Notes: generated by a model not told the origin, from the sequence alone. Positions 37,917 to 50,663 are shown, numbered from the stretch's first letter. The stretch is DNA of 64,000 bases from Heterocephalus glaber (GCF_000247695.1 NW_004624784.1:10611188-10675187); one strand, 5' to 3'. Translations and numbers: made by a program.

Positions 37917-38719
37917 ATGCAAGGATTCACAGAGGGTACTGGTTTTTCTTCATTTGATCCCCAATGACTTTTTCTCCTAATCAAACTCTTAGAATATTTT
38001 CACTGTCCATGTTTAAATGTTGCCTGAAAATTTTTAGAAACCAAGTTATAGAACCCTTTGATGAAAAGTGAGAAGTTGGCTACTTGGCTATAACTTGGCC
38101 AAGAGGATGGTTTTATGCAGAATCTAGATTATTTGTTTTTTGAAGCAGAAGGGTCTAAAGGAGATGAGAACATATTTAGTCTATAGAGCACCTTAAGGAA
38201 ACAGCTTCATTCACTACAGTCCAGCTTTTACTGATGAAGCCATCAACACGTGGCACTGATCCCAGAATTCGACTTTCAACTCACTGTTGTAATTTAAGCT
38301 AAAACAGAGGAGGACAGGCAATTTAAAACAAAATGCTGATGTGGAAAAGGAATAGAATACCTCCTATAAAAAATCCACTGCTCATGATGGGATTAAAAGA
38401 GGAGGAAATTACCCTAGATTTTCAAATTGGCACAGAAATGACGACAGTCTTCATATTCAAAGAAATTAAACTTAAGTCATATGTTAAAGCAGATTGGAAT
38501 CATTTTAGTTTTACATTTGGGTTAAATGTAGTATTTTCACACTCACATTGACACCTTCTATGGCAGTATTTCCTTAAGACAATCCTTTGACTATTTTTCT
38601 ACCTAGACAACAGGTAAAAAATTCTATGGATGCTACATAAAATGTATGTATGCATCTAATACAGAGGCTCTAAGCAAGTGCCACATTATGGCCTCAGAAT
38701 AAGACACCTGTGTACTCAC

Positions 38720-38878
38720 ACTGTACTTCTAGATACCGCTGGGTCTGCAAGTTGCCCGTGACTGCAGGGTGCTCCACCTGACAGATCACCGGGACCCCAT
38801 CATCCTCTTTGTGTACCTTCAGCATCAGCTGACTGGTCACAGTGTACATGTCCGACCACTCTTCTACCTCCGATTTGC
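38720..38878 (-). CDS. CADM1: CADM1 exon 5: C-terminal half of Ig domain 2
   Basis: This 159-bp exon runs from CTTACAG|GCAAATCGG to GTACAGT|GTGAGTAC. It reads (G)[17 protein letters not shown], then [20 protein letters not shown], ending QTQRYLEVQ(Y). It supplies the second Ig2 cysteine (VICQV). The [10 protein letters not shown] segment replaces the classical DxGxYxC with a Val before the Cys, as in nectin-like proteins. Phase 1 at both ends: the Tyr codon TAT is split T|AT with exon 6. There are no sequons in this exon. Confidence 0.97.
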
Positions 38879-39000
38879 CTGTAAGACAGAAAACATATCA
38901 AGCAACCAGAGCTGGGGTAGTTTTCCATCAATCTGTTTTTAGATCCTCTTCCCTCTCCTAACAACAAACACTATTATTTTAATAAAAATGATGGAAGTCA

Positions 39001-39090
39001 GGGTCTGGGGATTTAGGTCAGTGGTTTTGCTGCCTGCTGTGCAAGTGCAAGGACCCGAATTCGATCTCCAGTACCAAAAAAAAAAAAAAA
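39001..39090 (+). mobile_element. ID SINE
   Basis: GGTCTGGGGATTTAGGTCAG ... GTGCAAGTGCAAGGACCCG ... TTCGATCTCCAGTACC is followed by poly(A). It is flanked by ATGATGGAAGTCA (before 39001) and ATGACGGAAGTCA (39091-39103), a duplication with one change. Confidence 0.9.
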
Positions 39091-39947
39091 ATGACGGAAG
39101 TCATTTGGATAAAGAAATCTGTGGACACATGATAAAATAATTATTCTTCAATTTCCAAACTTCTCAACCTTAGAGAATGGTATTTAAGATCTCTTTAAAC
39201 CTCAAATGCACTACTGTTACTGAAATATATTACATATGTTTCTTCTATCTTAAAATCTCCTATAAATAAGCTATAAGTTCAGCCATTTTGACATCTGGCA
39301 GCTCAAGGTATTCAGGAGAAGAAAAATAAAAGTGTTTTTTAACCCTACAAAGATCTGAACTTGAAATATCTATGAGGCTGTTGTGCTGTTTAAAAATTCC
39401 AAGATGTCATCCAAATCCCCTAAGTAATTCAATCAGCAGTAGAGATATAAACAACCCCTTTTGCCTACCCCCATCATCAACAATTAAGAGGGAAAGTAGC
39501 TAAATGGATTTACATAATTGAAATTGTAACTGAAATGTTTAAACTCTGAGACTTCTGGAAGGCCACAGAGAAGCAGTGGCAGTGGGCTAGAGCAAAGTAA
39601 GACATAGGGCTTCAGGCCAGATGGGAAACACATCCAAGAACACCCAGAAAAGGGGGAGGAGGCTTCTGGATGGAATGAATAGGCCAAGGCAGTCCCTTCC
39701 TCAACCCAGCACTCCCAGGAACATGGCACATCATTAACTTTCTTTTAATGTTTTGTACTTATCAGCACACATTTAATGGCTCAATTCACTTAGACAGAAA
39801 AGCAGAGGGGACATGAGAAACTCCTTCCTTTTAAAACTGTAACTAGGAAATAGGAGATTAAAACAGAACAAGCCTTTGGAAACTCAAGCCGTTATATATA
39901 GATTTCTATATCACCATTCTAAAAGAATGTATTCTTCTTCATACTGT

Positions 39948-40110
39948 TTATTTATTTAACAAGCACAGATATAGCACTTATTTGTCTGGGTGCTACCTAA
40001 ATGTTTTATAAGTTTTCACTCATTTCATCGTCATGAAAATCCCATACAGTGTTTATTATTATTCCATTTTAAAAGAAGGTGAGGCAACCAACTAGTTTTT
40101 TGTCAAATAA
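39948..40110 (-). repeat. MIR-like fossil
   Basis: GTTTATTTATTTAACAAGCAC, then TTTTCACTCATTTCATCGTC, ATGAAAATCCCATACAG and ATTCCATTTTAAAAGAAGGTG fit a reverse-complement MIR (CTCATTTAATCCTCACAACAACCC ... CCCATTTTACAGATGAGG). Confidence 0.55.
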
Positions 40111-41058
40111 CTAGAGGATTTCAGCTCCAGAAGTCCTGTGTTTGGGGTTCTACTTTCAGGGTAACCCTGAAAAGAAAGTACTCACACCTGGCTCATACAA
40201 GGGGCTTAGGATAACTGATGAAAAATGGCCAAGGAGGATACAGGCTATAGAAGTGATGGCAAACCTATGGTACACATGCTGCAGTGGGCTGTTTGTATCA
40301 CTGAAAGCTCTAAAAGGTTCCCCCTCTCTCGGCTATGTGTTTCACCCAATGCAACAGCTGAAGTGCCAGGTGTCTGAGGATCCAGGAGTCAAAGCTGGGA
40401 ACACTTAGTACTGGGGGAGGGCCACCTGCAGCATACTGCACTGACACTGAGAAGTCAGAGCCTTTGCAAAAACAGGCTGAATTGGGCAACTGAATGATAT
40501 ATTGGGTTGCACAAGAAAGGTATTCCCTTGTAACCTCATAATTAAGATAAAACTCGTAGTACACTTAGTACAACCTCTCTTGAAAAGCATATAGTCAACA
40601 CAGCTCAAAATGTAATCAGTGGCAGAATGACTTGGAATTTTCAAAAATGCATACCTTGAAAAGATGAGGTTCTGACCCACTTGGAGTCATCACACCGGAC
40701 AGGTTAAAAGCAATGAGAATTGAGATACAGACTCTGCCTGAGCTGAGGTGATACCCCCAGCAGTAATTCTTCCTGGAACAAAAGTTCCAGTTTACAGGGT
40801 TAGTTCTTTCTTGAGATCTGAATAGAGCAATAGACGTCATCATAAACCCTCAAACCACAGACCGAGGACATGATTTAGAAGAAAATGCTGTCATGCTATG
40901 GCCTCACATGTCTTTAGTAACTGATTATAAATTTATATCTAAATTAATACTTTTGTTTTAGAGCATGTTTTGCATTTGTCTATAATTTCCACAAAGGCCT
41001 GCTTGCTAAATCAAGTACCAACTAACTACTTCAGAGTACAGGGCAGTCTGCATCTTAC

Positions 41059-41196
41059 CCTTGAGCTCTTTGTTCCCTTTGAACCATCTGATAGTCGTGG
41101 CTGGTTTGCTGGCCATGGCAGTGCAGTTGACTTCAATCTCTTCACCTTCCACTGCAGTGTCTTTCTGGATATCAATCATCAGGTTACGCGGTGGGA
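41059..41196 (-). CDS. CADM1: CADM1 exon 4: N-terminal half of Ig domain 2
   Basis: This 138-bp exon has the acceptor TTTGTAG|TCCCACC and the donor CAAGG|GTAAGAT. It reads (V)[17 protein letters not shown], then [20 protein letters not shown], ending FKGNKELK(G). It contains the first Ig2 cysteine in VNCTA, where NCT is also a sequon (Asn165 in human), and the C-strand Trp of the Ig core (IRWF). The residue before ELK is Lys; as I recall, rodents have Lys and human has Thr here. That is consistent with a rodent origin but was not checked by alignment. Phase 1 at both ends. Confidence 0.97.
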
Positions 41197-43004
41197 CTAC
41201 AAATTAAATATATGAGCTTTATAAATACAGAGACCATTTCTGGACATAGTCTTCTATTTATCGGAAACTAGTACTACTGCTATCAAAAAAGAGACAAATA
41301 ATGGATATTCCTGATGGGAACTGAAAACATACTGCCACAGGAGGAGGAAAAAGAAGAGCAAACCCATCATTAAATAAAGTGAATTATGTAAAATCAGTGA
41401 ATCTAAAAATTCTCTCCTAAGTTTATCTTATAAAATGACCAGTCTCCACCTAAATTATCCATGACCACGTTATAATAATATAGTTAGCAGTCATCTATCA
41501 GTTATTAGAAAATTGATTCGAGAATGGATATAAAAGAAGAGTATACACTATTGAAATTATTGTCCTTAACTGAAAGCCTCTGAGGGCAGTAATTCTCCTT
41601 TAACTCAACCCTTGGCTTTCAATCTTATTATGAAAGATTTCAAAGCCTAACAACAAAGATTAAAAACCTGGAGTCCCTTAAAAGAATCACTCACCAAAAA
41701 CATACATAGAAAAATTGTGCTCCAGAACCAGTTCCATTTAATTAGACGGATTCAAAGAAACCTGGAATGTAATCATGTCCTTCAATAGATGGCATATTAA
41801 TAAAATCCTTTGGATACAAAGACGTGGTAATATAGGAAATGTCAATTAGTTTGCAGCAATTTTCCACATTCTGAATTTCAGTGCTCCAGATTTTAGAAAT
41901 CAAAGCAGATTTATATATCACAATGAGTGCCACTCTATCATAATAAACATATATATATATAGCCAAAATAAAAGATTTGGGACTAACATACTAAATATCA
42001 AGTCAAGAACATAATGTTGGTGGTGATGATGACAAGCTTTTTTTTTTTTTTTAATGAAACTGAGTTGACAGTGAAAATTTATATAATGCAACCTTATATC
42101 AGGACTGAGCCTCTTGAAATAAAAATCAGTAAGAATACTGAATTCAGTAGCATGAATCTAAGAATGCATCCTGACCACCATGAATAAGCAAAGACAGTTA
42201 TGAGACTTATGATTAATAAGTTTCTCAACTCAGAAGAGAAACAAGAAATTAAATATGTATCAACATGCCATCCTGATGATCAAGTTGAATAATACATCTC
42301 TGATACTCCTTCAATAAATAATGGGATTAAACCACATATTTGGGATTTCCTACTGTTCTAGTCCACTGTGAAAATTCTGCCCACAGGAAGACTTTCATAC
42401 TGAATTTAAGCAATTGAAAATTCTTAGAGAGAATGATGAAAGAGGAAAAATAAAATGATTTGTTGCATACATTTCTCAGCAAGATAGTGAGGGATATGAC
42501 TGCTAAAGTAAAAGCATCCCTCTTTGTTCCCTGTGTACAAGGAAAACAACATACTTGCTCAACTAGTAATACTAATGTGAGACGGCCCAAATGAGTAGTT
42601 AAACATGGCAAAGAACTACCCTAGTTTACATTTAAAAATTAAGCAAAAAAGATATTTTAATGTCCGATTTGGAGCCCCATATCTGCTGGCATTTTAGGAG
42701 ACACAGCAAAGCAGTGGCATGGAAATGGAATGACTTCATCTCCTTATAGAATTTATCCATGCGAAGTGACAGATTTGCATCCCACAGACCTACGCATTGG
42801 ATAGGGAACACACAGAGAGACTAGATGTTTAGGATCAGCAAACACTACTGCGTTCTGTTCTGAGTATAGTATAATAAGAATACTGAAAAGATTGTTAACG
42901 TTAGAGCAACTGTCAGAGAAAAGACTGTCCAACCCTAAAGAAAAGAAGACATTGGTAAGCAATAAAGGACAGTATAATAGGAAATTTAAAAAAAGGAAAC
43001 AAGT

Positions 43005-43170
43005 AGCCGGTTGGGGTGTGATGGCACATGCCTGCATCCTAGCACTCAAGAGGCAAAGGCAGAAAGATTGCTATGACTTCCAGACAAGCCCAAATAGTGA
43101 GTTCAAGGTAAGTCTGAACTAAAGAGTCTGTCTCAAAAAACCAAAACCCAACCAAACCAAGCCAAAACAA
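43005..43170 (+). mobile_element. B1-type SINE
   Basis: AGCCGGTTGGGGTGTGATGG, CACATGCCTGCATCCTAGCA, CTCAAGAGGCAAAGGCAG ... GAGTCTGTCTCAAAA is the 7SL-derived B1 order with an A-rich tail of CAAAA/CCAAA units. Confidence 0.8.
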
Positions 43171-43278
43171 CTAAGGAGGAAGAGATGTAGTAATGTCCAT
43201 TCAAACAAATGGAGGAATGAAAGTCAGATAACAGTGAGTCTCTTCAAGGTCTAGGCAAAAATAAAAATCGAGTCATGA

Positions 43279-43358
43279 GGGCCGAGGATTTAGCTCAGCG
43301 GTTCCGCCACCTGCCTTGCAAGCGCAAGGTCTTGAGTTTGATCCCCAGTACCAAAAAA
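43279..43358 (+). mobile_element. ID SINE
   Basis: GGGCCGAGGATTTAGCTCAG ... CTTGCAAGCGCAAGGTC ... GAGTTTGATCCCCAGTACC. The duplication AATCGAGTCATGA (43266-43278) / AATCAAGTCATGA (43359-43371) differs at one base, so it is not brand new. Confidence 0.92.
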
Positions 43359-46140
43359 AATCAAGTCATGACAATAACTTTTGGTGTTAACATATACAAT
43401 GGTTCTCAATGAGAACTGTAACTGTAATGCAATGAGAACCAAGTAACGGAATTGATGGGATATGAAGTTGAGCAAGGTGGCTCTCTTAGGATATGACAGA
43501 GGCTGAATGATTAAAACTACTGGCAATCCTGGAAATCCCTACAGAATGGAATAATTGGATCCCACCTTATTACTCTGTGACAGACAGCTAGATGGTCACT
43601 CCATGGAAATCTGGGAAACTTCTTGAAATGGGGAACCTCCATGGGTTGTTAAAAAGCTGCTATAGATAGCTGTCAAGTCAGTGGAACTTTAACCTCAAAC
43701 GTAGTCTGTTGGTAGTTGTTTTTTGTGTCCCTGGTTATCTCGCCTTCTTTCTTTCATCGTTCATGCTGAGCCTGAAGAATTCTTAATACTCCTCACTCCA
43801 GGCTTCTCTGAAACTCCACTACGTTCTTACCTGCAATGGTTTCTCTTGATGGAAACTCTTTTCACCCTCTTTTTGGTAATAAAGATGGTGTGTTCTTTCC
43901 ACATTACAAATAAAGTCTTCTGGCTCAGAGTCAGGAAATGAAAGGGGCCAGGTATAGATAAGCAAGGAGGAAAACCCACTAATAGCTCTTTCATATTTTG
44001 GGGGTACTGACAGCTTGACTGGCAGTGAAGTCCTTACCCAGATTTCTTGCTTGCTATTAGCCTTATTAATTCCTCCTCTGTGGCAACAGATGCAGCCTAA
44101 AGTTCTGTGAGGAACAGTGATTCCTGTACCAATGCTAACTCCTAGGATTACTTTCCTGAAGAACTGGAATCATCTTTAACTTGATAGCCAAGGTAAAAGT
44201 GTAGAAAATTTCAAAAGTGTTGGAAAATATGCCCAGTATAGAAAAATAAAAGAATTGTTCATTGTTGAGCTCATCATTTTGAGAAATAGCTGAATGATTT
44301 TTTTCCCAACTCCGTAAATAGTTTTCTCAAGATTGTGGCCAGTATTTCTAATCTTTCTTAAGATTAGAAGAAATAGGCAAGTATAGTGGGAGTTGTTCGG
44401 TTTACAAATATAAAATAAAATCTGATAATGTGACTTTTGATGGTTTTTCGGATACTTTAAAGTTGACTTCTCTCTGATTTTTTTTTAAAGCAAGAAAGCT
44501 TTGGAAAATATAAATGAGATGATTTAAATCTGACTTTCTGAAAAAAGATGGTTGGGAAAGAAAACAATTTATTTTGGTGCATTAATTCTATCCCATTTTT
44601 CTTTTAACTTCATAATGTCTACTCCAATACAAAAGAGGTTAGTAAAGTATAAAAATCCATTTATAAGAAAAATGAATTAAAACTGCTACTAACCAGAGAA
44701 TACACTTATACATGGTCCACTAAACAGACACATTTAGTAAAAACTGCCTGCAGCCAATAATGAAAATAACCAAAGACAGATCTAAGGAGGTGTATATAGA
44801 TGAAAACCTGAATGAAAATCACATAGAGAGGAATACTAGAAAAGAGCAATGAAATGTCAAGGTTCTTCCTAGCTAACTTCAAATCTATAAGAGTGCTAAT
44901 TATAAACATTATGCCTACAACATTTAAAAAAATCAGCAATATCAAGATTGACTCATATTAATTACAACAAAAGAGGAGTCTTAAAGCTGATCAGTACATG
45001 AAATCTCACTCTAAGATTCTTTAAAATAATTAGGTTCTCCTTTTCCTGGAATCTTAAGAGTGAACACTAATCTCAGAAAGACAGGACGATAAGAATATTA
45101 GCTACTGTCATCAGTAGCTACAGGAATCTTAGAAGAGTATATTGTCTCTCCCTTTCATCTTCTGTCCTGAATAGCGGTATAAAGAGTCCTACACTAGGTA
45201 CTGGAGAAAAAAAAAACTCATTACAAGTGGAAGGCAGGAGTGAATATCCTAAAAGGCACCCAAATACATGCAAAGTATCATAGGAGAGTTTTCAGTTTTT
45301 ACACAGATAAGGTCTAAACATAGTAGTAACTACAAAATGGCACAGATAATATTAACAAATATCCATCTTACAATTATATTGCAAATTTTGCCGAATACAT
45401 CAAATAACTAATAGACATAGGCATTAAAATGAATATCTTTAACATCTTTAACCTATCAAGAAGTCTGACAGCTGTGTAAGTACATATGGAATCCTCTTCA
45501 GAGAAACGTAGATGGCAAGAAAGATGTTAATACATCCTCCTTCATTCATTATAATATCTGAAAACTCTGAACCTTAGGAAGAAGGTTTGAATATATGAGT
45601 ATCAGTGAAAATTGTCAGATTTTGGAATATAAAAGACTCAAACACTGATGACAACAATTTTACTCTGTCAAGGCTTCCTAGTGTAAATTCAATGGAAAGA
45701 ATATTAAATGAATGCATAATATCAGCAAAAAGAACATCTACAAGCATTACTTTCAAGTATATTTAAGTTAATGCGCCTATAAAATACAAGCAGGAAGCTA
45801 TTACTTCTGGAATAATGAGACCTCCAAAAGAAGTACAGGTATGCCTCCCGAAAGTCTAGCGCTGGTATATTGGCTCCCAAGTACAGGGTGTATTCATAGT
45901 CAAACTAGTACAGTGAAGTCAGTGGTTCTGAAAAAAAATGTACCAGACACTGGAAACTGACAGGTAGTAACTTCTTGCCAATGGCCAGATAGACTCCTGA
46001 AAACAAAAGATGTGCACCTTCAGAAAAAAAATAATCTTGTAATAGCGGCATTCAGGATTTAACTAAAAACAACATAGGCTAGGAGACACAAAGGTCCAGA
46101 GAACAGTAAATTCTATTTTGACTTCTCACATTTGTGATTT

Positions 46141-46325
46141 GGAGGGGGTGGTGGCACTAAGAATTAAACCTAGGGAGTGCTGAGCTATACCCTCAGTCTT
46201 TTAAAAAAAACTTATTTTGAGATAGGATCTTTACAAGTTGCCACAGCCAGCCTTGAACTTGTGACCCTCCTGCCTCAGCCTTCTGAGTAGTAGGATTACA
46301 GGTGTGCAGCACTGTAACTAACCCA
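46141..46325 (-). mobile_element. B1-dID dimeric SINE
   Basis: The plus strand shows a reversed ID half (AATTAAACCTAGGG ... GTGCTGAGCTATACCCTCAG) followed by a reversed B1 half (TTTTGAGATAGGATC ... CTCCTGCCTCAGCCTTCTGAG ... GATTACAGGTGTGCAGC). It therefore lies in the CADM1 sense direction. Confidence 0.82.
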
Positions 46326-48024
46326 GATTATTGATTCTTACTGAATTTCAGTTTTGAGTAAAAATTGAAAACTCTCCTATGATATTTTGCATGTATTTGG
46401 GTGCCTTTTAGGATATTCATTCCCTCCTTCCGCTTGTAATGAGTTTATAACCTGGGCAGAATGGCTGACCTCTGTTATCATCATTTTTGTTCTGTGAAAT
46501 TAAGATATCAATAAAGACACTAGCTGTAAAATATTCTGAAAATTCAAAATACCAGACACACATTCCTTTTTATTGCTGTCCCTTTTGTGGAAATGCCACT
46601 AAGGACAATGAGTCAATGAGTAGATGGTCAATTTGAAGTCTATGCAACTAATGACTTACTGTAAAAACAAACTGTTTTCACATAGTTTTACCAAGCAAGC
46701 AGACAGAAAACTTTAAATGCATGTTTGTGAATTTTGGTATACCTGTAAAACACCAGAATAATTATTCCAGCAAAATCTTCCAAGCTTACTATTTCTGTAG
46801 GTCTAATACAAATTAAAGGCACAATACTGACATATATGTATACCTGAAAGCCATCTATCATTAAAAACAAACCACATTAGGAATTGTATGGACAGAATTT
46901 AATCATGGCTTTCTAAAATCAGTATTCTTTTTATCAAGAGCATATATGTAAGCTTTGGGGACATGTTTTAGCTTAATAAATAAAAACATGTTTTCCCATT
47001 TACAGCTGTGTTTAAATAAAGTAATGAGGCGGCAGCTCAATGTGTGTATCCATAAATACATGTATGTGCACACACCAAGCAAAAATGTCCTTCATGTTTA
47101 TCTTTCCTCTTTAATCTTCATATCATTACACCAAAAAGCTGCAGTCTGCCGCCTCAAATAGACTTTGATTCATCATCTTCCTGAAGGTGTAAATCAGAGG
47201 TCTGGACTCACACTATCGTGTTTGTCCTTGAAAGTTCATTTTCAAAAATCCAGATCGGATCCTGTGTTATGCACTGGAGAGTATGTTTGTCTAAAAGGTG
47301 AATAATTCAGACTACCTTCAGCATAGACATATCTGCTGACTGAATCAAAATATAAACACAGAAACCTGGCTACTGAGATTTTGCTGAAAATCACAATCTG
47401 GCGATCATAAATGAAGACACTTGAGTGTACCTAACAGCCTGCCAACAGTTCTTTGCTTATTATCAGTTAAGGAGTGCTTAACTCTTCTATGTCCAATGGT
47501 TGTGCTTTGTAGCAAAGTATGTGCATAGGATATGACTTTCGTAGAATAATCCAGATTATAAGCAATAAATAAAGCCAAAGAAAAGGAGATCAGCAACATT
47601 AAAATGAGGATGTAACTCAGAAGAAAAACGCATGACACAGATTTCATAACAGAGCTCTGCCCTGGGGTACAGATGTGGAGCCTATTTCCCTGCTTCTGCA
47701 CAGAAGGCAAAAAAAAATCCTAGTAGAAGCAATGACATTTCATGTGGTGAGTGATTCATTTGAGGGCTCTAAATTCTCTTGATCTTTGCCTCTGAAGTTT
47801 GAGGTTTGAAACCCAAGAGAGCAGGTGGAATCTTTAAAGACTGCTGATTGCCATTCCTTAGAGTGTTTGGTAAAATAGGCTATTTTTAAAATTCAGCAAG
47901 ATGGGCGGTGATTCTTCCTAAAACAAGTCGGAACAGTGAAATTCACTGTTAACCTTTTCTTTGCTGCTGGAAGCCATCTGTTAGTACAGCCCCACCCCCC
48001 TCAATCACTGCATGTGTTTCTTAC

Positions 48025-48177
48025 CCAGGACTGTGATGGTGGTATAACTTTCCTGTGGGGGGTCAGTGTAGAGCTGGCAGAAGTATCGCCCTTCATCAGA
48101 AATTGAGACGTTTGTCAGTGACACTTTGAGTTCACTGCTAGAAAAATTCAGTAACTGAAACCTGCTGTCTTTCAAAG
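48025..48177 (-). CDS. CADM1: CADM1 exon 3: C-terminal half of Ig domain 1
   Basis: This 153-bp exon lies between TTTCACAG|CTTTGAAAG and CTGG|GTAAGAAA. It reads (P)[18 protein letters not shown], then [20 protein letters not shown], ending TTITVL(V). It holds the second Ig1 cysteine in the motif [10 protein letters not shown], the usual DxGxYxC signature of the F strand. It has two sequons, NFS and NVS, matching Asn101 and Asn113 in human CADM1; these glycans are reported to modulate trans-adhesion. The junctions are phase 1 on both sides. The intron to exon 2 is short (about 1.6 kb), so the two halves of the V domain are close together in the gene. Confidence 0.97.
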
Positions 48178-49745
48178 CTGTGAAACAAAACACAGAGTTA
48201 GTGATTGTGAGAATGACAACTGTCTATTTTCCTGAACTAGGTGAAGAGAAAATTGAGCTTCTGCAATTAGTGGATGCAGACAAACAACCTTATCCAAAGG
48301 AAACTCACACATATGTCTGGTGTATGTGTGAGTATATATATACATACCCCGCTTGGTGTAATTCCAAGCACTGTCTGTCTCAGCACTTACTCATAAATTG
48401 TTTCAGGTTCCTATCAAAGATAGGCAAAATGAAAATGGAAGTAAAGGGCAAATCCTGAGTTCCCTGACATAGGATTCCGACCCTTCTTAGCCTCTGGGCA
48501 CCAGAAGTTCAGGAACTAGGTCCTACAAGCTTTTAAAGTATCTCTAACAACCCAAGGCTTTAAATAAAAACAGTGGTTCAGGGCCAGGGATTTAGCTTAG
48601 TGGTTCTGCCACCTCGCAAGGTCCCAAGTTGGATCCCAGAACCAAACCAAACCAAAAAAAACAAAAACAATGGTTCCAAATTATGAAAGAGAATTTTTTA
48701 AATCATTAATGATAATTCCAAAGCAAAATGAAAACCATTAAAAATGTTATAACAAAATAGTCCTATTAACGTGGATGCATCTTAATTTATGTGATATAAT
48801 TTGAGGTGGAGCTGCCAAACACTGATGATCTGAGGCCTACGAAGACCTTAAGCTGGTCCTCTAGTCCTCTAGCTACATTCAGCTTCACAGTACGGAACTG
48901 ATTAGATATCAAGCAGGAAATCAGGACTGCTACAAAAGCAATGTATATGGACTTCTTATTTATTTCAAATGTTCTCTTCTGAAGTCTATTAATTTTGGTA
49001 AAGACTACTTTAGCCTACAATGACAAAATTCAGTTTAAGAATAGGAAGCCAGCTTCCCTCATCCACATCAATGTTCTTTAGGTTTATCAATTCTTTTAAC
49101 AGGTGACAAATGTCCCCAGTTTTTAGGGAGGAAAAGTAACAAGAAACCAGAAAGGGACATGCTGGACATTTCCTCTGGGTAAGGTACCAGTACTCTCAAA
49201 TAACAATTTTTTTTCAAAGACTTGCTTCTTGTTCTTGTCACATCATGACACCCAATCAAACCATTTCTATTATACACAGTTTAATTTCCATTATCAGCTT
49301 TTGTTATAATACATTTGGAAAGATTTCAGCATATGAATACCAGGGGCTGTGGTGAGAGATTTGGTTTTGTCATTTAGGCACAGATTGCCTTGGAAACTTC
49401 AATCTTCAAACCAAACAGATTACCTTTCAGAATGCTATATTTTCCTTGCCTTACCCTATTTGAGTTGTTTGTGTCAGCTAAGTATTTGGGACTCAATTGC
49501 AATTCACCTTGAATTACTACAATCAATTCCTATTGCAAAGTAAGACTGCCTTACTTTTAAAAGGGACCATTCAAGGTTTCTATTAAGTAGAAAGATTATG
49601 ATTGCCTGTCTCTTCTTCCCTCTAAAGAATTGACTAAACTTTAAGCATCTAACATTAAATTTAAAAAGGTAGCCTTAGCAATCTCTTTATCAAGACAACA
49701 TGTAGGAAAAAGTTGCCATCTAATACGATAGGGATGGAAACTTAC
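48178..49745 (-). other. CADM1: Intron between exons 2 and 3
   Basis: This 1.6-kb intron has one antisense ID SINE at 48580-48662. It is otherwise unique sequence with no additional exon. Confidence 0.88.
48580..48662 (+). mobile_element. ID SINE with internal deletion
   Basis: GGGCCAGGGATTTAGCTTAG, TGGTTCTGCCACCTCGCAAG, GTCCCAAGTTGGATCCCAG. The GCCTTGCAAGC middle is shortened. The flanking duplication AAAAACAGTGGTTC / AAAAACAATGGTTC is at 48566-48579 and 48663-48676. Confidence 0.9.
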
Positions 49746-49892
49746 GCCTGAAGTCCCTGAAATAAATGGTCTGCCTGTTGGGATTCAGGAGTTGAATCAC
49801 AGAGTCGTCACTCTTATTGACTTGGCAGCTGATGGTTGCAACTTCTCCTTCGATCACTGTCACGTCTTTAGTAAACAAATTCTGTCCATCAC
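49746..49892 (-). CDS. CADM1: CADM1 exon 2: N-terminal half of Ig domain 1 (V-type)
   Basis: This 147-bp exon has the acceptor ...TTTAAAG|GTGATGG and the donor CAGGC|GTAAG. It reads (G)[17 protein letters not shown], then [19 protein letters not shown], and ends FRDFR(P). It supplies the first Cys of the V-type Ig fold (ISCQV) and an N-glycosylation sequon, NKS (Asn67 in human numbering). Known: Ig domain 1 is the membrane-distal domain that carries the trans-adhesive interface. Entry and exit are both phase 1 (G|GT, C|CT), so it joins exon 3 in frame. The acceptor is preceded by a C-run and T-run. Identity is certain from the protein match; the species-specific residues were not compared by alignment. 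Confidence 0.97.
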
Positions 49893-50476
49893 CTTTAAAA
49901 AAAGGGGGGGAGAAAAAGGTCAGAAAAAAATTCTATCAACTAAAATTTGGTTCATGGGATCAATTAAAATGAAAAATAAGAAATGAGAAGTATATCAGAA
50001 AATGAACACAAGTAGCAATGTTTGGTATGGCTCTAATTCCTTTCTCTCAAATCCGTAAAATGAGTCTATTAAACCAGGGCCAATCTGGAGATAAGCTACA
50101 GCTAAGCCTGGAATTGACACGGTCTCAAAGGTTGCAATGCCAAAGTCCCAGCCACTAGTATTTTGCACTGCTGGGCAGTAGACTGTGGATGTATTGGAAA
50201 TGTCATAGTACTGGCTTTTGTGAGGAGTTGAAGCTTTTCCAGCTTGGGGAGGAAGATGCATATATGGTCAACCATAGCTCACGTGTCCTTGAGCTAAGCT
50301 ATTTGGTCACCTCACAGAAAACTCAAGAGGCTACTTAACAGAAGTAGGTAGGAGGTTCGATAAATAATCTTGTCTTGTTAGTGGATGTCAACGTTCCCAA
50401 TGTATAGGCAGTTCATTTAGTCACTCTGTGAGGATGGGACTGATTGAGTCTTTGAGATCTCAATAAAATCTGGGAA

Positions 50477-50568
50477 GCTCGGGCCAGGGATTTAGCTCAG
50501 TGGCTTCACAGCCTGCTGCACAAGCGCAAGGACCAGAGTTCGATCCCTGGAACCAAAAAAAACCCCCC
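50477..50568 (+). mobile_element. ID SINE, left arm of inverted pair
   Basis: GGGCCAGGGATTTAGCTCAG ... CACAAGCGCAAGGACC ... AGTTCGATCCCTGGAACC is followed by A8 and a C-run. The duplication AAAATCTGGGAA is at 50465-50476 and 50569-50580. Confidence 0.92.
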
Positions 50569-50663
50569 AAAATCTGGGAAACTTACAGTTGAGAGTTTCT
50601 TACTCTACTCTCATACCTTCAGGACTCACTCAAGTCCTAGGCAGCTCTGAACCCTTGCCTCTT

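Larger units (their letters stand above)
27711..38719 (-). other. CADM1: Intron between exons 5 and 6
   Basis: At 11 kb this is the longest complete intron in the window. It contains a MIR fossil (about 28260-28400), ID elements at 29073-29148 and 32123-32212, an L2-like end with (GAAT)n at 32745-32832, (GAAA)n at 33937-33993 and an MLT1-like LTR at 37479-37916. Other stretches, including 29200-32100 and 34100-37400, look unique, with no recognisable coding sequence. Confidence 0.85.
38879..41058 (-). other. CADM1: Intron between exons 4 and 5
   Basis: This is 2.2 kb. It holds an ID SINE at 39001-39090, a MIR/L2-like fossil at about 39948-40110 and a possible hAT-type transposon end near 40255. 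No extra exon was seen. Confidence 0.85.
41197..48024 (-). other. CADM1: Intron between exons 3 and 4
   Basis: This is 6.8 kb. Contents: a B1-type SINE at 43005-43170, an ID at 43279-43358 and a minus-strand B1-dID at 46141-46325. The sequence is otherwise AT-rich with scattered short A or T runs. ORFs here are short and unrecognised. Confidence 0.85.

Noticed and set aside
44706..44945. 79-codon hydrophobic minus-strand ORF
   Set aside because: AT-rich DNA yields Ile/Leu/Phe-rich chance ORFs. It has no splice context and no match to a known family.
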